Part shown: positions 1 to 5,613 of the stretch, piece by piece
Position numbering within the stretch: position 1 is the first letter of the stretch
Layout of the letters: each line of letters opens with the position of its first letter
Assembly: GCA_017744755.1 (NCBI GenBank)
Contig: JAGIAU010000028.1
Location: 1-14,181, forward strand
DNA from: Microbacteriaceae bacterium
GTDB taxonomy: Bacteria; Actinomycetota; Actinomycetes; Actinomycetales; Microbacteriaceae
DNA length: 14,181 nucleotides
Direction of reading: 5' to 3'
Translations under genes and position numbers: made by a program
The notes under the pieces: generated by a model
What the model was told of the DNA's origin: nothing
Database searches by the model: none
What the model saw: only the letters and a program-made list of their open reading frames with translations

Positions 1-756
1 CCGCTGCTCATGCTCGAGGCGGACCTGCGTCGCGAGGCGCGCGATCACGCCGGCGCGCGGGCGGCGACCGAGGAGGCGCTGCGGATCTCGGGCGGTGAGC
101 CCGGCCTGCTCCGCTACCTCTGGCCGGTGCTCTGGGCGGGCGTCCGGAGCGAGACCGAGCGCTCGCTCCTCGACGGGGCGCCGGCGGACCCGGCGCTCGT
201 CGCGCAGCTCGGCTCGCTCGACGCGCCGACGCCCCCGCTCCTCGGCTACCGCACGCTCGCCGAGGCCGAGCTGGCCCCGGACCCCGTGCATTGGGCCGCC
301 GCCGTCGACGCCTGGCGCCCGGTCGGCTGGCCCTGGCAGCTCGCCTACGCGCTCGTGCGACTCGCCGAGGCGTCGGCCGATGCCGGCGAGGTCCAGGCCG
401 CCGCCGAGCCGCTCACCGAGGGCTGGCGCATCGCCGACGGGCTCGGTGCCGAGCCGATCGCGGCCCGTGCGCGCCGGCTCGCCCAGCGGGCGCGAATCCC
501 GCTCGGCGAGGCGCCGCCGATCGGCGCCGCGGAGACGGACCCGCTCGCTCGCTACGGGCTCACGGAGCGGGAGCGGGAGGTCCTGCTGCTGCTCGCGGCG
601 GGCCGGTCGAATCCGGAGATCGCCGCCGAGCTCTACATCAGCGCGAAGACGGCCAGCACGCATGTGTCGAACCTGCTCGCGAAGCTCCGTGTCGAGGGCC
701 GCGTGCAGGCCGCCGGCCTCGTGCACCGGCTCGGGCTCGGGCTCGGCGAAGGCTGA
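1..756 (+). CDS. LuxR-family transcriptional regulator, C-terminal part (5' truncated)
   Basis: The reading frame is already open at base 1, so the gene starts outside the window; the ATG at position 10 is internal or coincidental. The last 65 or so residues form a clear LuxR/GerE helix-turn-helix: LTEREREVLLLLAAGRSNPEIAAEL, written here in pieces as LTEREREVL, then AAGRSNPEIAAEL, then SAKTASTHVSNLLAKL, the recognition helix. Upstream is an Ala/Leu/Arg-rich, helix-forming region that looks like the TPR-like arm of large ATP-binding (LAL) or similar LuxR regulators. Any ATPase or sensor domain would lie upstream of the window. The protein is expected to bind DNA as a dimer in the cytoplasm and to activate transcription. 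Target genes cannot be inferred. The HTH assignment is secure; the LAL subclass is inference from the helical arm only. Confidence 0.88.
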   Translation, partial: PLLMLEADLRREARDHAGARAATEEALRISGGEPGLLRYLWPVLWAGVRSETERSLLDGAPADPALVAQLGSLDAPTPPLLGYRTLAEAELAPDPVHWAAAVDAWRPVGWPWQLAYALVRLAEASADAGEVQAAAEPLTEGWRIADGLGAEPIAARARRLAQRARIPLGEAPPIGAAETDPLARYGLTEREREVLLLLAAGRSNPEIAAELYISAKTASTHVSNLLAKLRVEGRVQAAGLVHRLGLGLGEG

Positions 757-834
757 CGCCGTGCCCCCGAACCCGCTCAGGTCCTGCTCATGGCGGGGTC
801 GGCGGAGCTTCTCGGCGTCCCCGGAGCGTTCCGC

Positions 835-872
835 TACCATTTCGAGCACGCTCGGCGGCTTGGTCCTGGAGG
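835..872 (+). promoter_or_regulatory. Promoter -10 box and Shine-Dalgarno site for the 73-aa gene
   Basis: TACCAT at 835-840 fits the actinobacterial -10 pattern TANNNT. GGAGG at 868-872 sits 6 nt before the GTG at 879 and is one of the best ribosome binding sites in the window; it fixes that start. Predicted transcription start near 847 gives a leader of about 30 nt. No convincing -35 hexamer was seen. Confidence 0.5.
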
Positions 873-878
873 TGACGC

Positions 879-1100
879 GTGGTCGGATTCGTGATCGAAT
901 ACCGTCCGTGCTCGGGCGATGATCGCGTGACGGAGTCCAGCGGCCCGCAGGATCGTCGTGCTGCGCAGCGGCGCCTCGAGCGGGGGCGGGAGCGGACATC
1001 CGCCGACGGCCGGGAAGTCGTCTCGCTCGATGCCGACTCGCTGGACGTGCCCACGCGCACCCGTTCGGGATACTTCGGGCGCGGGCTCCAGGCCGCATGA
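879..1100 (+). CDS. Small hypothetical protein (73 aa)
   Basis: GTG start at 879 behind a strong GGAGG site. The protein is hydrophilic with no membrane segment or signal peptide. It opens with a beta-strand-like VGFVIEY, continues through an Arg/Glu-rich helix-like middle (DRRAAQRRLERGRER), and ends with a strand-like REVVSLDADSLD and a C-terminal TRSGYFGRG. The layout suggests a compact alpha/beta fold. I do not recognise a named family with certainty. Its stop overlaps the ATG of the ASCH gene (ATGA, 1097-1100), so the two are translationally coupled and probably work together or share control. The independent promoter and ribosome site make it a real gene rather than a chance frame. Confidence 0.7.
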   Translation: MVGFVIEYRPCSGDDRVTESSGPQDRRAAQRRLERGRERTSADGREVVSLDADSLDVPTRTRSGYFGRGLQAA

Positions 1101-1597
1101 CCCCCCTCCCGCCTGTCGACCGCGCCGCGGTGGACGCGATGTGGGCGGCGTTCCTCGCGGCGAACCCGGCCGAGGCGCACTGGACCTCCGAGCTCGTCGC
1201 CGAGTTCTACGGCGGCTCGGCCGAGATGGCCGAGGAGCTCGTCGCGCTCGTGGAGGTCGGGCAGAAGCGCGCGACCGCGGGCGTCGTCTCCGACTTCGAG
1301 CGCGAGGGCCAGCCGCTGCCGCGCGTCGGCGGCTACTGGATCGCCTGCGGCGGCGACGGCCGGCCGCGGGTCGTGCAGCGCAGCGTCGAGCTGCGGCTGG
1401 GCCGACTGGACAGCGTCGACGAGGCGTTCGCCTGGGACGAGGGCGAGGGCGAACGCACCCGCGCCGACTGGCTGGGCGGCCATCGCCGCTACTTCGCGCG
1501 TGCGTTCGCCGCCCGGGGCGCCGAGTTCGACGAGGCCGCCGAGGAGATCGTCTTCGAGCGCTTCGTCGTCGTCTGGCCGCCCGAGTTCGCGGACTGA
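1097..1597 (+). CDS. ASCH domain-containing protein
   Basis: This 166-aa cytoplasmic protein carries the ASCH fold pattern of the longer bacterial subfamily: an N-terminal helical part with WAAFLAANP and an aromatic-rich stretch, then the core GQKRATAGVVSDFEREG, LPRVGGYWIACGGDGRP, a strand VVQRSVELRLG, and the tail signature DEAFAWDEGEGERTRADWLGGHRRYF. The GxKxAT motif is the expected ligand or catalytic lysine region of ASCH proteins. The family resembles PUA folds and is proposed to bind RNA or nucleotides; some members (YqfB) hydrolyse N4-acetylcytidine. Which substrate applies here is unknown. The start is the ATG that overlaps the stop of the upstream 73-aa gene. purM follows after 46 bp but has its own -10 box. 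Confidence 0.85.
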   Translation: MTPLPPVDRAAVDAMWAAFLAANPAEAHWTSELVAEFYGGSAEMAEELVALVEVGQKRATAGVVSDFEREGQPLPRVGGYWIACGGDGRPRVVQRSVELRLGRLDSVDEAFAWDEGEGERTRADWLGGHRRYFARAFAARGAEFDEAAEEIVFERFVVVWPPEFAD

Positions 1598-1630
1598 GCA
1601 GCGGCGGCGGTCCGACCGCCGCCCGCCCGC

Positions 1631-1643
1631 TACCCTGGATCGC
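1631..1643 (+). promoter_or_regulatory. -10 box of purM (leaderless)
   Basis: TACCCT at 1631-1636 matches TANNNT and ends 7 nt before the purM GTG at 1644. Transcription would start at or next to the start codon. No Shine-Dalgarno sequence lies in front of the GTG, which supports a leaderless transcript. No clear -35 was seen. Confidence 0.5.
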
Positions 1644-2786
1644 GTGACGGACTCCTCAGCGAGCTATCGCGCGGCCGGCGTCGACACCGCCGCCGGCGAT
1701 CTCGCGGTCGAACTGATGAAGCAGTCGGTGGGGCGGACCCACGGGCCCGAGGTGATGGGGGGCGTCGGCGGCTTCGCGGGGCTGTGGGACGCGAGCGCGC
1801 TGCAGGGCTATCGGCATCCGATCGTCGCGACGAGCACGGACGGCGTCGGGACGAAGGTCGCGATCGCGCAAGCGCTCGACGTCCACGACACGATCGGCCA
1901 GGACCTCGTCGCCATGATCGTCGACGACATCGTCGTGGTCGGCGCGAAGCCGCTCTTCATGACCGACTACATCGCCTGCGGCCGGCTCGTCCCGGAGCGG
2001 GTGGCCGCGATCGTCCGCGGCATCGCCGCGGCCTGCGAGGCGACGGGGACGGCGCTGCTCGGCGGCGAGACCGCCGAGCATCCCGGACTCCTCGGCCCCG
2101 AGGAGTACGACGTCGCCGGCGCGGCGGTCGGCGTCGTCGAGGCGGACGCCGTGCTCGGGGCGGAGCGCGTGCGGGACGGGGACGTCGTCCTCGCGCTCGC
2201 GAGCTCCGGCCTGCACTCGAACGGCTTCTCCCTCGTGCGCCACATCCTCCGGCAGGCGGACATCGAGCTGCACCACGAGCTGCCGGAGCTCGGCGGCGTC
2301 GTCGGCGAGGCGCTGCTCACGCCTACACGCCTCTACACGCGGCCACTGCTCGGCGTGCTCGACGACCCGGACCTCCGCGGCGGCGTGCACGCGCTGAGCC
2401 ATGTCACCGGCGGCGGCATCGCGGCGAACCTCGCCCGGGTCCTGCCGCGCGGCGCGTGGACCGAGCTCGACCGTTCGACCTGGTCGCCGGGGAGCGTGTT
2501 CCGCGCCCTCTCGGACATCGCCGGCACGAGCCTCGAGTCCGCCGAGGGCACGTGGAACCTCGGCGTCGGCTTCCTCGCGGTCGTGGAGCCGCACGACGCG
2601 GAGGCGATCGCGGCGGAACTCGCCGCGCAGGGCATCGCGGCCTGGGAGGCCGGACGGGTGCGCGTGGATCCGGCCGGCTTCGAGAACGCCCTCCGCGCGC
2701 CGGGGGAGGGCGCCGACGGCTGGGTCATCGGGGCGAAGGGCGTCGACGGCGGCGCCGTGCGCCTCGTCGGCCGCTACGCCGACTGA
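1644..2786 (+). CDS. purM: Phosphoribosylformylglycinamidine cyclo-ligase (AIR synthetase)
   Basis: PurM closes the imidazole ring of the purine precursor, converting FGAM and ATP to AIR, ADP and phosphate, in the cytoplasm. The 380-aa protein shows the full AIR-synthetase signature: YRAAGVDTAAGDLAVELMK near the N-terminus, the ATP/substrate loop STDGVGTK (residues 64-71), the stretch GAKPLFMTDYIACG (100-113), GGETAEHPG (140-148), SSGLHSNGFSLVR, and the glycine-rich HVTGGGIAANLARVLP in the second domain. Length and domain order are normal. The GTG at 1644 is chosen because the conserved N-terminus begins a few residues later and a -10 box lies just upstream; the frame is open further upstream, but that part is only ASCH-gene sequence in another frame. 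purF is usually next to purM in actinobacteria but is absent here; the upstream neighbours are the ASCH gene and its partner. Confidence 0.97.
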   Translation: MTDSSASYRAAGVDTAAGDLAVELMKQSVGRTHGPEVMGGVGGFAGLWDASALQGYRHPIVATSTDGVGTKVAIAQALDVHDTIGQDLVAMIVDDIVVVGAKPLFMTDYIACGRLVPERVAAIVRGIAAACEATGTALLGGETAEHPGLLGPEEYDVAGAAVGVVEADAVLGAERVRDGDVVLALASSGLHSNGFSLVRHILRQADIELHHELPELGGVVGEALLTPTRLYTRPLLGVLDDPDLRGGVHALSHVTGGGIAANLARVLPRGAWTELDRSTWSPGSVFRALSDIAGTSLESAEGTWNLGVGFLAVVEPHDAEAIAAELAAQGIAAWEAGRVRVDPAGFENALRAPGEGADGWVIGAKGVDGGAVRLVGRYAD

Positions 2787-2799
2787 GCCGATGTCGGTG

Positions 2800-2824
2800 G
2801 CCTCGGGGATGATGTCCCCGAGGC
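2800..2824 (+). terminator. Hairpin after purM, probable terminator
   Basis: Perfect 10-bp arms (GCCTCGGGGA at 2800-2809 and its complement at 2815-2824) enclose a 5-nt loop, beginning 13 nt after the purM stop. No T-tract follows, which is common for actinobacterial terminators. It would separate purM from the toxin-antitoxin operon. Confidence 0.65.
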
Positions 2825-2858
2825 GACCTCGTGCCGGGTGGACCGCCTCGAATCCGCC

Positions 2859-2897
2859 CTGACGCGCACGATGGAGGTTCGCTAGAATTATGTACAT
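2859..2897 (+). promoter_or_regulatory. Promoter and YefM-type operator of the toxin-antitoxin operon
   Basis: CTGACG (2859-2864) and TAGAAT (2883-2888) form a -35/-10 pair with an 18-bp spacer. The -10 ends 7 nt before the ATG at 2896. The 8-bp palindrome ATGTACAT (2890-2897) overlaps the initiation region; its core TGTACA is the hexamer known as the core of the YefM-YoeB operator in E. coli. Binding there would cover the transcription start and shut the operon down, the usual autoregulation of such modules. The sites are seen; the repression is inferred. Confidence 0.6.
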
Positions 2898-3177
2898 GGA
2901 GACGTTGCCGCTCGCCGAGGCGCGGGCGAAGTTCTCACAGATCGTCGACGACGTGGTGCGGACGCACGAGACCTACGAAGTGACGCGGAACGGCGAGCGC
3001 GCCGCGGTCATCCTCAGCGCCGAGGAATACGACGGCCTGCTGGAGACGCTCGAGATCCTGAGCGATCCGGAGGCGATGGCGGAGATCCGGGAGGCCGAGG
3101 CGGCGATCGCCCGCGGCGAGACGTATTCGCTCGAAGAGGTCGAGGCGGAGCTGCGCCGACTCGGGCGCTTGCGGTGA
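2896..3177 (+). CDS. Antitoxin, Phd/YefM family
   Basis: The 93-aa protein starts METLPLAEARAKFSQIVDDV, the typical Phd/YefM DNA-binding and dimerisation fold, followed by YEVTRNGERAAVILSAEEYDGLLETLEIL, the conserved core of this family. The acidic C-terminal half (DPEAMAEIREAEAAIARGE and SLEEVEAEL) should be disordered until it wraps around the toxin. Its roles are to neutralise the RelE-like toxin and, with it, to repress their promoter. An ATG at 2890 is also in frame, but the -10 box TAGAAT places transcription start near 2895, so 2896 is the better start and the message would be leaderless. The stop overlaps the toxin GTG by 4 nt (GTGA), which couples the synthesis of the two proteins. 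Confidence 0.93.
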   Translation: METLPLAEARAKFSQIVDDVVRTHETYEVTRNGERAAVILSAEEYDGLLETLEILSDPEAMAEIREAEAAIARGETYSLEEVEAELRRLGRLR

Positions 3178-3455
3178 ACCGCGGACCGCATTCGGTCCGC
3201 CTGACTCCGCCAGCACGGCGCGCGCTGTCCTCAGGACGCATCCCGGAGAAGGTCGCCGCCGCGATCTGGGAGTTCCTGAACGGACCGCTCCAGCAGCATC
3301 CGCGTCGGGTCGGCAAGCGGCTGCACGACCGCCTCTCGGACTACTACAGCGCGCGGCGCGGCGAATACCGCATCATCTATCGGATCGACGACGAAGCCAT
3401 CGAGGTCGAAGTGATCCGGATCGATCATCGCCGCGACGTCTATCGCCGGGGCTGA
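3174..3455 (+). CDS. Toxin, RelE/ParE family (YoeB/RelE-like mRNA interferase)
   Basis: This 93-aa basic protein has the RelE/ParE fold pattern: VRLTPPARRAL at the start, a helix pair EKVAAAIWEFLNGPLQQHP, then RVGKRLHDRLSDYYSARRGEYRIIYRIDD, and the C-terminal strand VEVIRIDHRRDVYRR. The YSARRGEYRIIY and HRRDVYR blocks are the usual RelE signature and hold the basic and tyrosine residues used for cleaving mRNA in the ribosome. The likely role is ribosome-dependent mRNA cleavage under stress; a ParE-type gyrase poison is the less likely alternative. Start is GTG overlapping the antitoxin stop, with no Shine-Dalgarno of its own, so it depends on coupling. Only 8 bp separate its stop from the stop of the convergent DUF3073 gene. 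Confidence 0.93.
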   Translation: MNRGPHSVRLTPPARRALSSGRIPEKVAAAIWEFLNGPLQQHPRRVGKRLHDRLSDYYSARRGEYRIIYRIDDEAIEVEVIRIDHRRDVYRRG

Positions 3456-3463
3456 GCAGCCGG

Positions 3464-3688
3464 TCAGGCCGACTGAGCCTCGGAGGACTCGTCCTCGTCC
3501 TCATCCTCGAACTCGTCGTCCTCCTCGTCGAAGTCGGCGTACTTCGCCGCGAGGTCGTCGTACTCCGAGGAGTGCCCATTCGTCTCGGCGAGCTCGCGCT
3601 CCAGCGCGGTGTAGTTGGTGTCCGGGCTGAAGTACTTCAGCTCCCGGGCGACCTTCGTGTGCTTCGCCTTTTGACGGCCGCGCCCCAT
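3464..3688 (-). CDS. DUF3073 domain-containing protein
   Basis: A 74-aa protein with the invariant DUF3073 N-terminus MGRGRQKAKHTKVARELKYFSPDTNYTALERELA, quoted here as MGRGRQKAKHTKVARELKY and SPDTNYTALERELA, and a strongly acidic C-terminal tail (EEDDEFEDEDEDESSE). The basic head and acidic tail suggest a cytoplasmic nucleic-acid or ribosome-associated protein, but its function is unknown. In mycobacteria the homologue (Rv0810c) lies directly beside purM (Rv0809) in convergent orientation. Here purM is 677 bp away because the toxin-antitoxin operon lies between. The ATG is preceded by a strong AAGGGGG ribosome site (on the plus strand around 3692-3699). Confidence 0.94.
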   Translation of the reverse strand: MGRGRQKAKHTKVARELKYFSPDTNYTALERELAETNGHSSEYDDLAAKYADFDEEDDEFEDEDEDESSEAQSA

Positions 3689-3772
3689 GCGAGACCCCCT
3701 TGTGGATCCGGTCCGCCATGCTCGGGATACCGGGGGCGAACGCTGTGATTGCGTGGTGGAAGAACGCCCCGA

Positions 3773-3778
3773 AGTCTA
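3773..3778 (-). promoter_or_regulatory. Possible -10 box of the DUF3073 gene
   Basis: On the minus strand TAGACT fits TANNNT and would give a leader of about 78 nt before the DUF3073 ATG. No good -35 was found, so this is tentative. It lies back to back with the monooxygenase promoter in the 148-bp divergent gap. Confidence 0.3.
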
Positions 3779-3824
3779 TCACGCACGCGCTCCAGACCCC
3801 GTCCGAGCAGGGGTTTCCGCGATC

Positions 3825-3836
3825 TAGGCTGTTCCA
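3825..3836 (+). promoter_or_regulatory. -10 box of the monooxygenase gene (leaderless)
   Basis: TAGGCT at 3825-3830 ends 6 nt before the GTG at 3837. No Shine-Dalgarno site is present, so the transcript should start at the GTG. The same TAGGCT box with the same 6-nt gap occurs in front of crcB on the other strand. Confidence 0.5.
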
Positions 3837-4973
3837 GTGCACGAGCCGACCGCCCATACGCCGGTCGTCGTCATCGGCGCCGGGCAGGCGGGTCTTTCGG
3901 TCGCCTACTTCCTGCGGAGGCTGGGCCTCGATCCGGGCAACGAGTTCGTCGTCCTCGACCGCGGACCGGCGGCCGGCGGCGCCTGGCAGCACCGCTGGCG
4001 GAGCCTGCGGATCGGCACCGCGCACCGCATCGTGGACCTCCCCGGCATGGAGGAGCTCGGCATCAGCTTCGACACGGCCGACCGGCAGGCGCCGGCCAAG
4101 GAGGTCGTCGCCGACTACTACGCCCGGTACGAGCAGCACTTCGGCCTGCAGGTGGTCCGTCCGGCGGACGTCTCCGTCGTGGAGAACAACGGCGCCGAGC
4201 TCCTCACGACCTTCGCCGACGAGGACGGCGAGGAGCTCACGGTCGGCTCTGAGATCATCGTGAACGCGACGGGCACGTGGGGCGCGCCGTTCGTCCCCTG
4301 GTATCCGGGTCGCGACGACTTCGCAGGGCGGCAGCTGCACACGCAGGACTTCGTCGCGGCGGAGGAGTTCGCGGGCCGGCGCGTCGTCGTGGTCGGCGGC
4401 GGCACCTCGGCGATGGGGTTCATGCTCGAGCTCGAGCCCTTCGCCGCGGAGCTGACGTGGGTGAGCCGTCGTCCGATCGACTGGGTCGACGACACGCACG
4501 ACGGGAACCTGGAGGGCCGCGTCGAGGCGGTCGCGAAGCAGGACGAGGCGGCGCGCGCGGGCCTCGCCCTCCCGAGCATCGTGAGCGGCACCGGCATCCC
4601 GCGAGCGCGCCGCGTGCAGCAGGGCATCGACCGCGGGCTGCTCGTCGCGCATCCGATGTTCACGGCGATCGAACGCGACGGGGTGCGCTGGGCGCCCGGC
4701 GTCCGCGAGGACGGCGTCGAGTTCCTCCCGGCGGATGCGATCCTCTGGGCCACGGGCTTCCGGCCGGAGTTGCGGCACCTCGCCCCGCTCAGGCTCCGCG
4801 AGCAGGCCGGCGGCGTCGTCGTCGCGCAGGGGACGAGCTGGCGCGACCCCCGCGTGTTCTTCGCGGGCTACGGGCCGCAGGCCTCGACGATCGGCGCGAA
4901 CCGCGCGGGGCGCTTCGTCGCCCGGCAGGTCGTCGCCTCTCTCAGCCGCATCAATGCCGCGCGCCGCGCCTGA
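3837..4973 (+). CDS. Flavin-containing monooxygenase-like oxidoreductase
   Basis: A 378-aa two-dinucleotide-binding flavoprotein. Residues 10-19 (VVVIGAGQAG) are the FAD-binding Rossmann motif, GGAWQHRW (47-54) is the family's FAD contact stretch, FAGRQLHTQDF (162-172) matches the FMO fingerprint FxGxxxHxxxY/F, VVVVGGGTSAMG (183-194) is the NADPH site, and WATGF (304-308) is the conserved late motif. Relatives (COG2072 type) use NADPH and oxygen to hydroxylate N, S or ketone substrates; the substrate here is unknown. The GTG start is fixed by the TAGGCT box just upstream and leaves only nine residues before the first strand. No signal peptide, so cytoplasmic. It appears monocistronic: no gene follows on this strand for hundreds of bases. 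Confidence 0.88.
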   Translation: MHEPTAHTPVVVIGAGQAGLSVAYFLRRLGLDPGNEFVVLDRGPAAGGAWQHRWRSLRIGTAHRIVDLPGMEELGISFDTADRQAPAKEVVADYYARYEQHFGLQVVRPADVSVVENNGAELLTTFADEDGEELTVGSEIIVNATGTWGAPFVPWYPGRDDFAGRQLHTQDFVAAEEFAGRRVVVVGGGTSAMGFMLELEPFAAELTWVSRRPIDWVDDTHDGNLEGRVEAVAKQDEAARAGLALPSIVSGTGIPRARRVQQGIDRGLLVAHPMFTAIERDGVRWAPGVREDGVEFLPADAILWATGFRPELRHLAPLRLREQAGGVVVAQGTSWRDPRVFFAGYGPQASTIGANRAGRFVARQVVASLSRINAARRA

Positions 4974-4976
4974 ACT

Positions 4977-5082
4977 GCACACCGGAGGCGATCCGGCAAG
5001 AGCCGAACGGGGTGAATCACCCTCGTGTGCCCCGTACTGGGGGCGTCTCGCACCCCCACGACACGTAACCTCCCTGTAACCT
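4977..5082 (+). ncRNA. Candidate structured RNA with ydaO-like (c-di-AMP riboswitch) elements
   Basis: Right after the monooxygenase stop lie several possible stems: GCACAC/GTGTGC (4977-4982 with 5025-5030), CCGGA/TCCGG (4982-4986 with 4992-4996), CGGC-AAGA-GCCG (4994-5005), GCCCC/GGGGC (5029-5033 with 5040-5044) and TGGGGG/CCCCCA (5038-5043 with 5053-5058). The last two exclude each other, as do the second and third. GGGGTGAATC (5009-5018) equals the conserved GGGGUGAAUC of the ydaO riboswitch, and CGACACGTAACCT (5059-5071) is close to its later CGACAGCUAACCU, in the right order and at about the right distance. Against it: the 5' half does not match well and no gene follows on this strand. 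It may be a decayed riboswitch, a 3' UTR element or another RNA. Orientation is uncertain because part is palindromic. Confidence 0.33.
5065..5081 (+). repeat. Tandem GTAACC direct repeat, possible MtrA-like site
   Basis: GTAACC occurs at 5065-5070 and 5076-5081, separated by 5 nt, an 11-bp period. Direct repeats of this kind and spacing resemble sites bound by the actinobacterial response regulator MtrA. A perfect 10-bp palindrome, CACCGCGGTG (5086-5095), follows at once. No gene starts nearby, so a function is not assigned. The first copy is also part of the riboswitch-like match. Confidence 0.35.
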
Positions 5083-5107
5083 GATCACCGCGGTGCGAGT
5101 GCGATCC

Positions 5108-5147
5108 ACTCCGTTCCGACTTCCCCCAAGTCGGTGCCCCTCGGAGT
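5108..5147. terminator. Nested hairpin in the convergent gap
   Basis: An outer stem ACTCCG/CGGAGT (5108-5113 with 5142-5147) encloses an inner perfect stem CCGACTT/AAGTCGG (5116-5122 with 5128-5134) with a CCCCC loop. It could end transcription from the monooxygenase side, though no T-run follows. Confidence 0.4.
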
Positions 5148-5172
5148 CATGAGCCGCCAGCGCCGCCGCAAT

Positions 5173-5232
5173 AGAATTGCCCCGGACGGTCGCCTTGCCC
5201 CCAGATCAGCGCGACTGTCCGGGGCAGATTCT
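5173..5232 (-). terminator. Large hairpin, probable terminator of the crcB operon
   Basis: Arms at 5179-5193 and 5211-5225 pair over 15 bp with a single G-U. Pairing extends outward (AGAAT at 5173-5177 with ATTCT at 5228-5232) past a one-base bulge. The loop is 17 nt. It begins 10 nt after the crcB stop codon, and on the minus strand the stem is followed by a short AT-rich stretch, as expected for a terminator. It may act in both directions. Confidence 0.62.
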
Positions 5233-5241
5233 GCTTCGGGG

Positions 5242-5613
5242 CTAGACGACGGCGAGCGCGATCGCCGCGCCGAGCGCCGCGCAGCCGAGCCCGAGTGCGA
5301 TGCTGCCGAGCACGTTCCCCAGCGCCGCCCAGCCGCGCCCGGCGAGCGCGAGCCGGACCGTGTCCACGGAGAACGTGCTGAATGTCGTGAGCGCACCGCA
5401 GAACCCGGTCGCGAGGATCGCGAGCCACGGCGCCGGGAGGGAGAACGCGAGCCCGGCGAGCGCGCCGGCGAGCAGACTGCCCGTCGCGTTGACGACGAGG
5501 ATGACGACGGGGAAACGCTCCCCCCGCCCGAACCGCACGACGGCGCCATGCCGCAGCAGCGCGCCGACGACGCCTGCGCCGAGCACGAGCGCCCAGGTCA
5601 GGAGCGGGCTCAT
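5242..5613 (-). CDS. crcB: Fluoride channel protein CrcB (Fluc), second subunit
   Basis: A 123-aa four-helix membrane protein of the Fluc/CrcB family, which exports fluoride passively as a dimer. Hallmarks: GAGVVGALLRHGAV at the first helix (the GGxxGAxxRY motif), FPVVILVVNATGSLLAG with the pore asparagine, and GFCGALTTFSTFSVDTV, the TM3-break region with its phenylalanines and TTFST sequence. The ATG at 5613 is chosen because it overlaps the stop of the upstream crcB gene by 4 nt and has GGAGGG 7 nt before it (plus-strand 5621-5626); the frame extends upstream but only into the other crcB gene. Paired crcB genes typically encode two halves of a heterodimer inserted in opposite orientations. 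Some residues differ from the upstream copy, which fits that specialisation. Confidence 0.93.
   Translation of the reverse strand: MSPLLTWALVLGAGVVGALLRHGAVVRFGRGERFPVVILVVNATGSLLAGALAGLAFSLPAPWLAILATGFCGALTTFSTFSVDTVRLALAGRGWAALGNVLGSIALGLGCAALGAAIALAVV

Noticed and set aside
2787..3463. Target-site duplications or terminal repeats flanking the toxin-antitoxin operon
   Set aside because: No matching direct or inverted repeats were found at its borders; the 10-bp hairpin at 2800-2824 is better explained as the purM terminator.
3501..4982. A 493-residue minus-strand frame over the monooxygenase
   Set aside because: It covers both the monooxygenase and DUF3073 genes out of frame, with no domain; both real genes are well supported.
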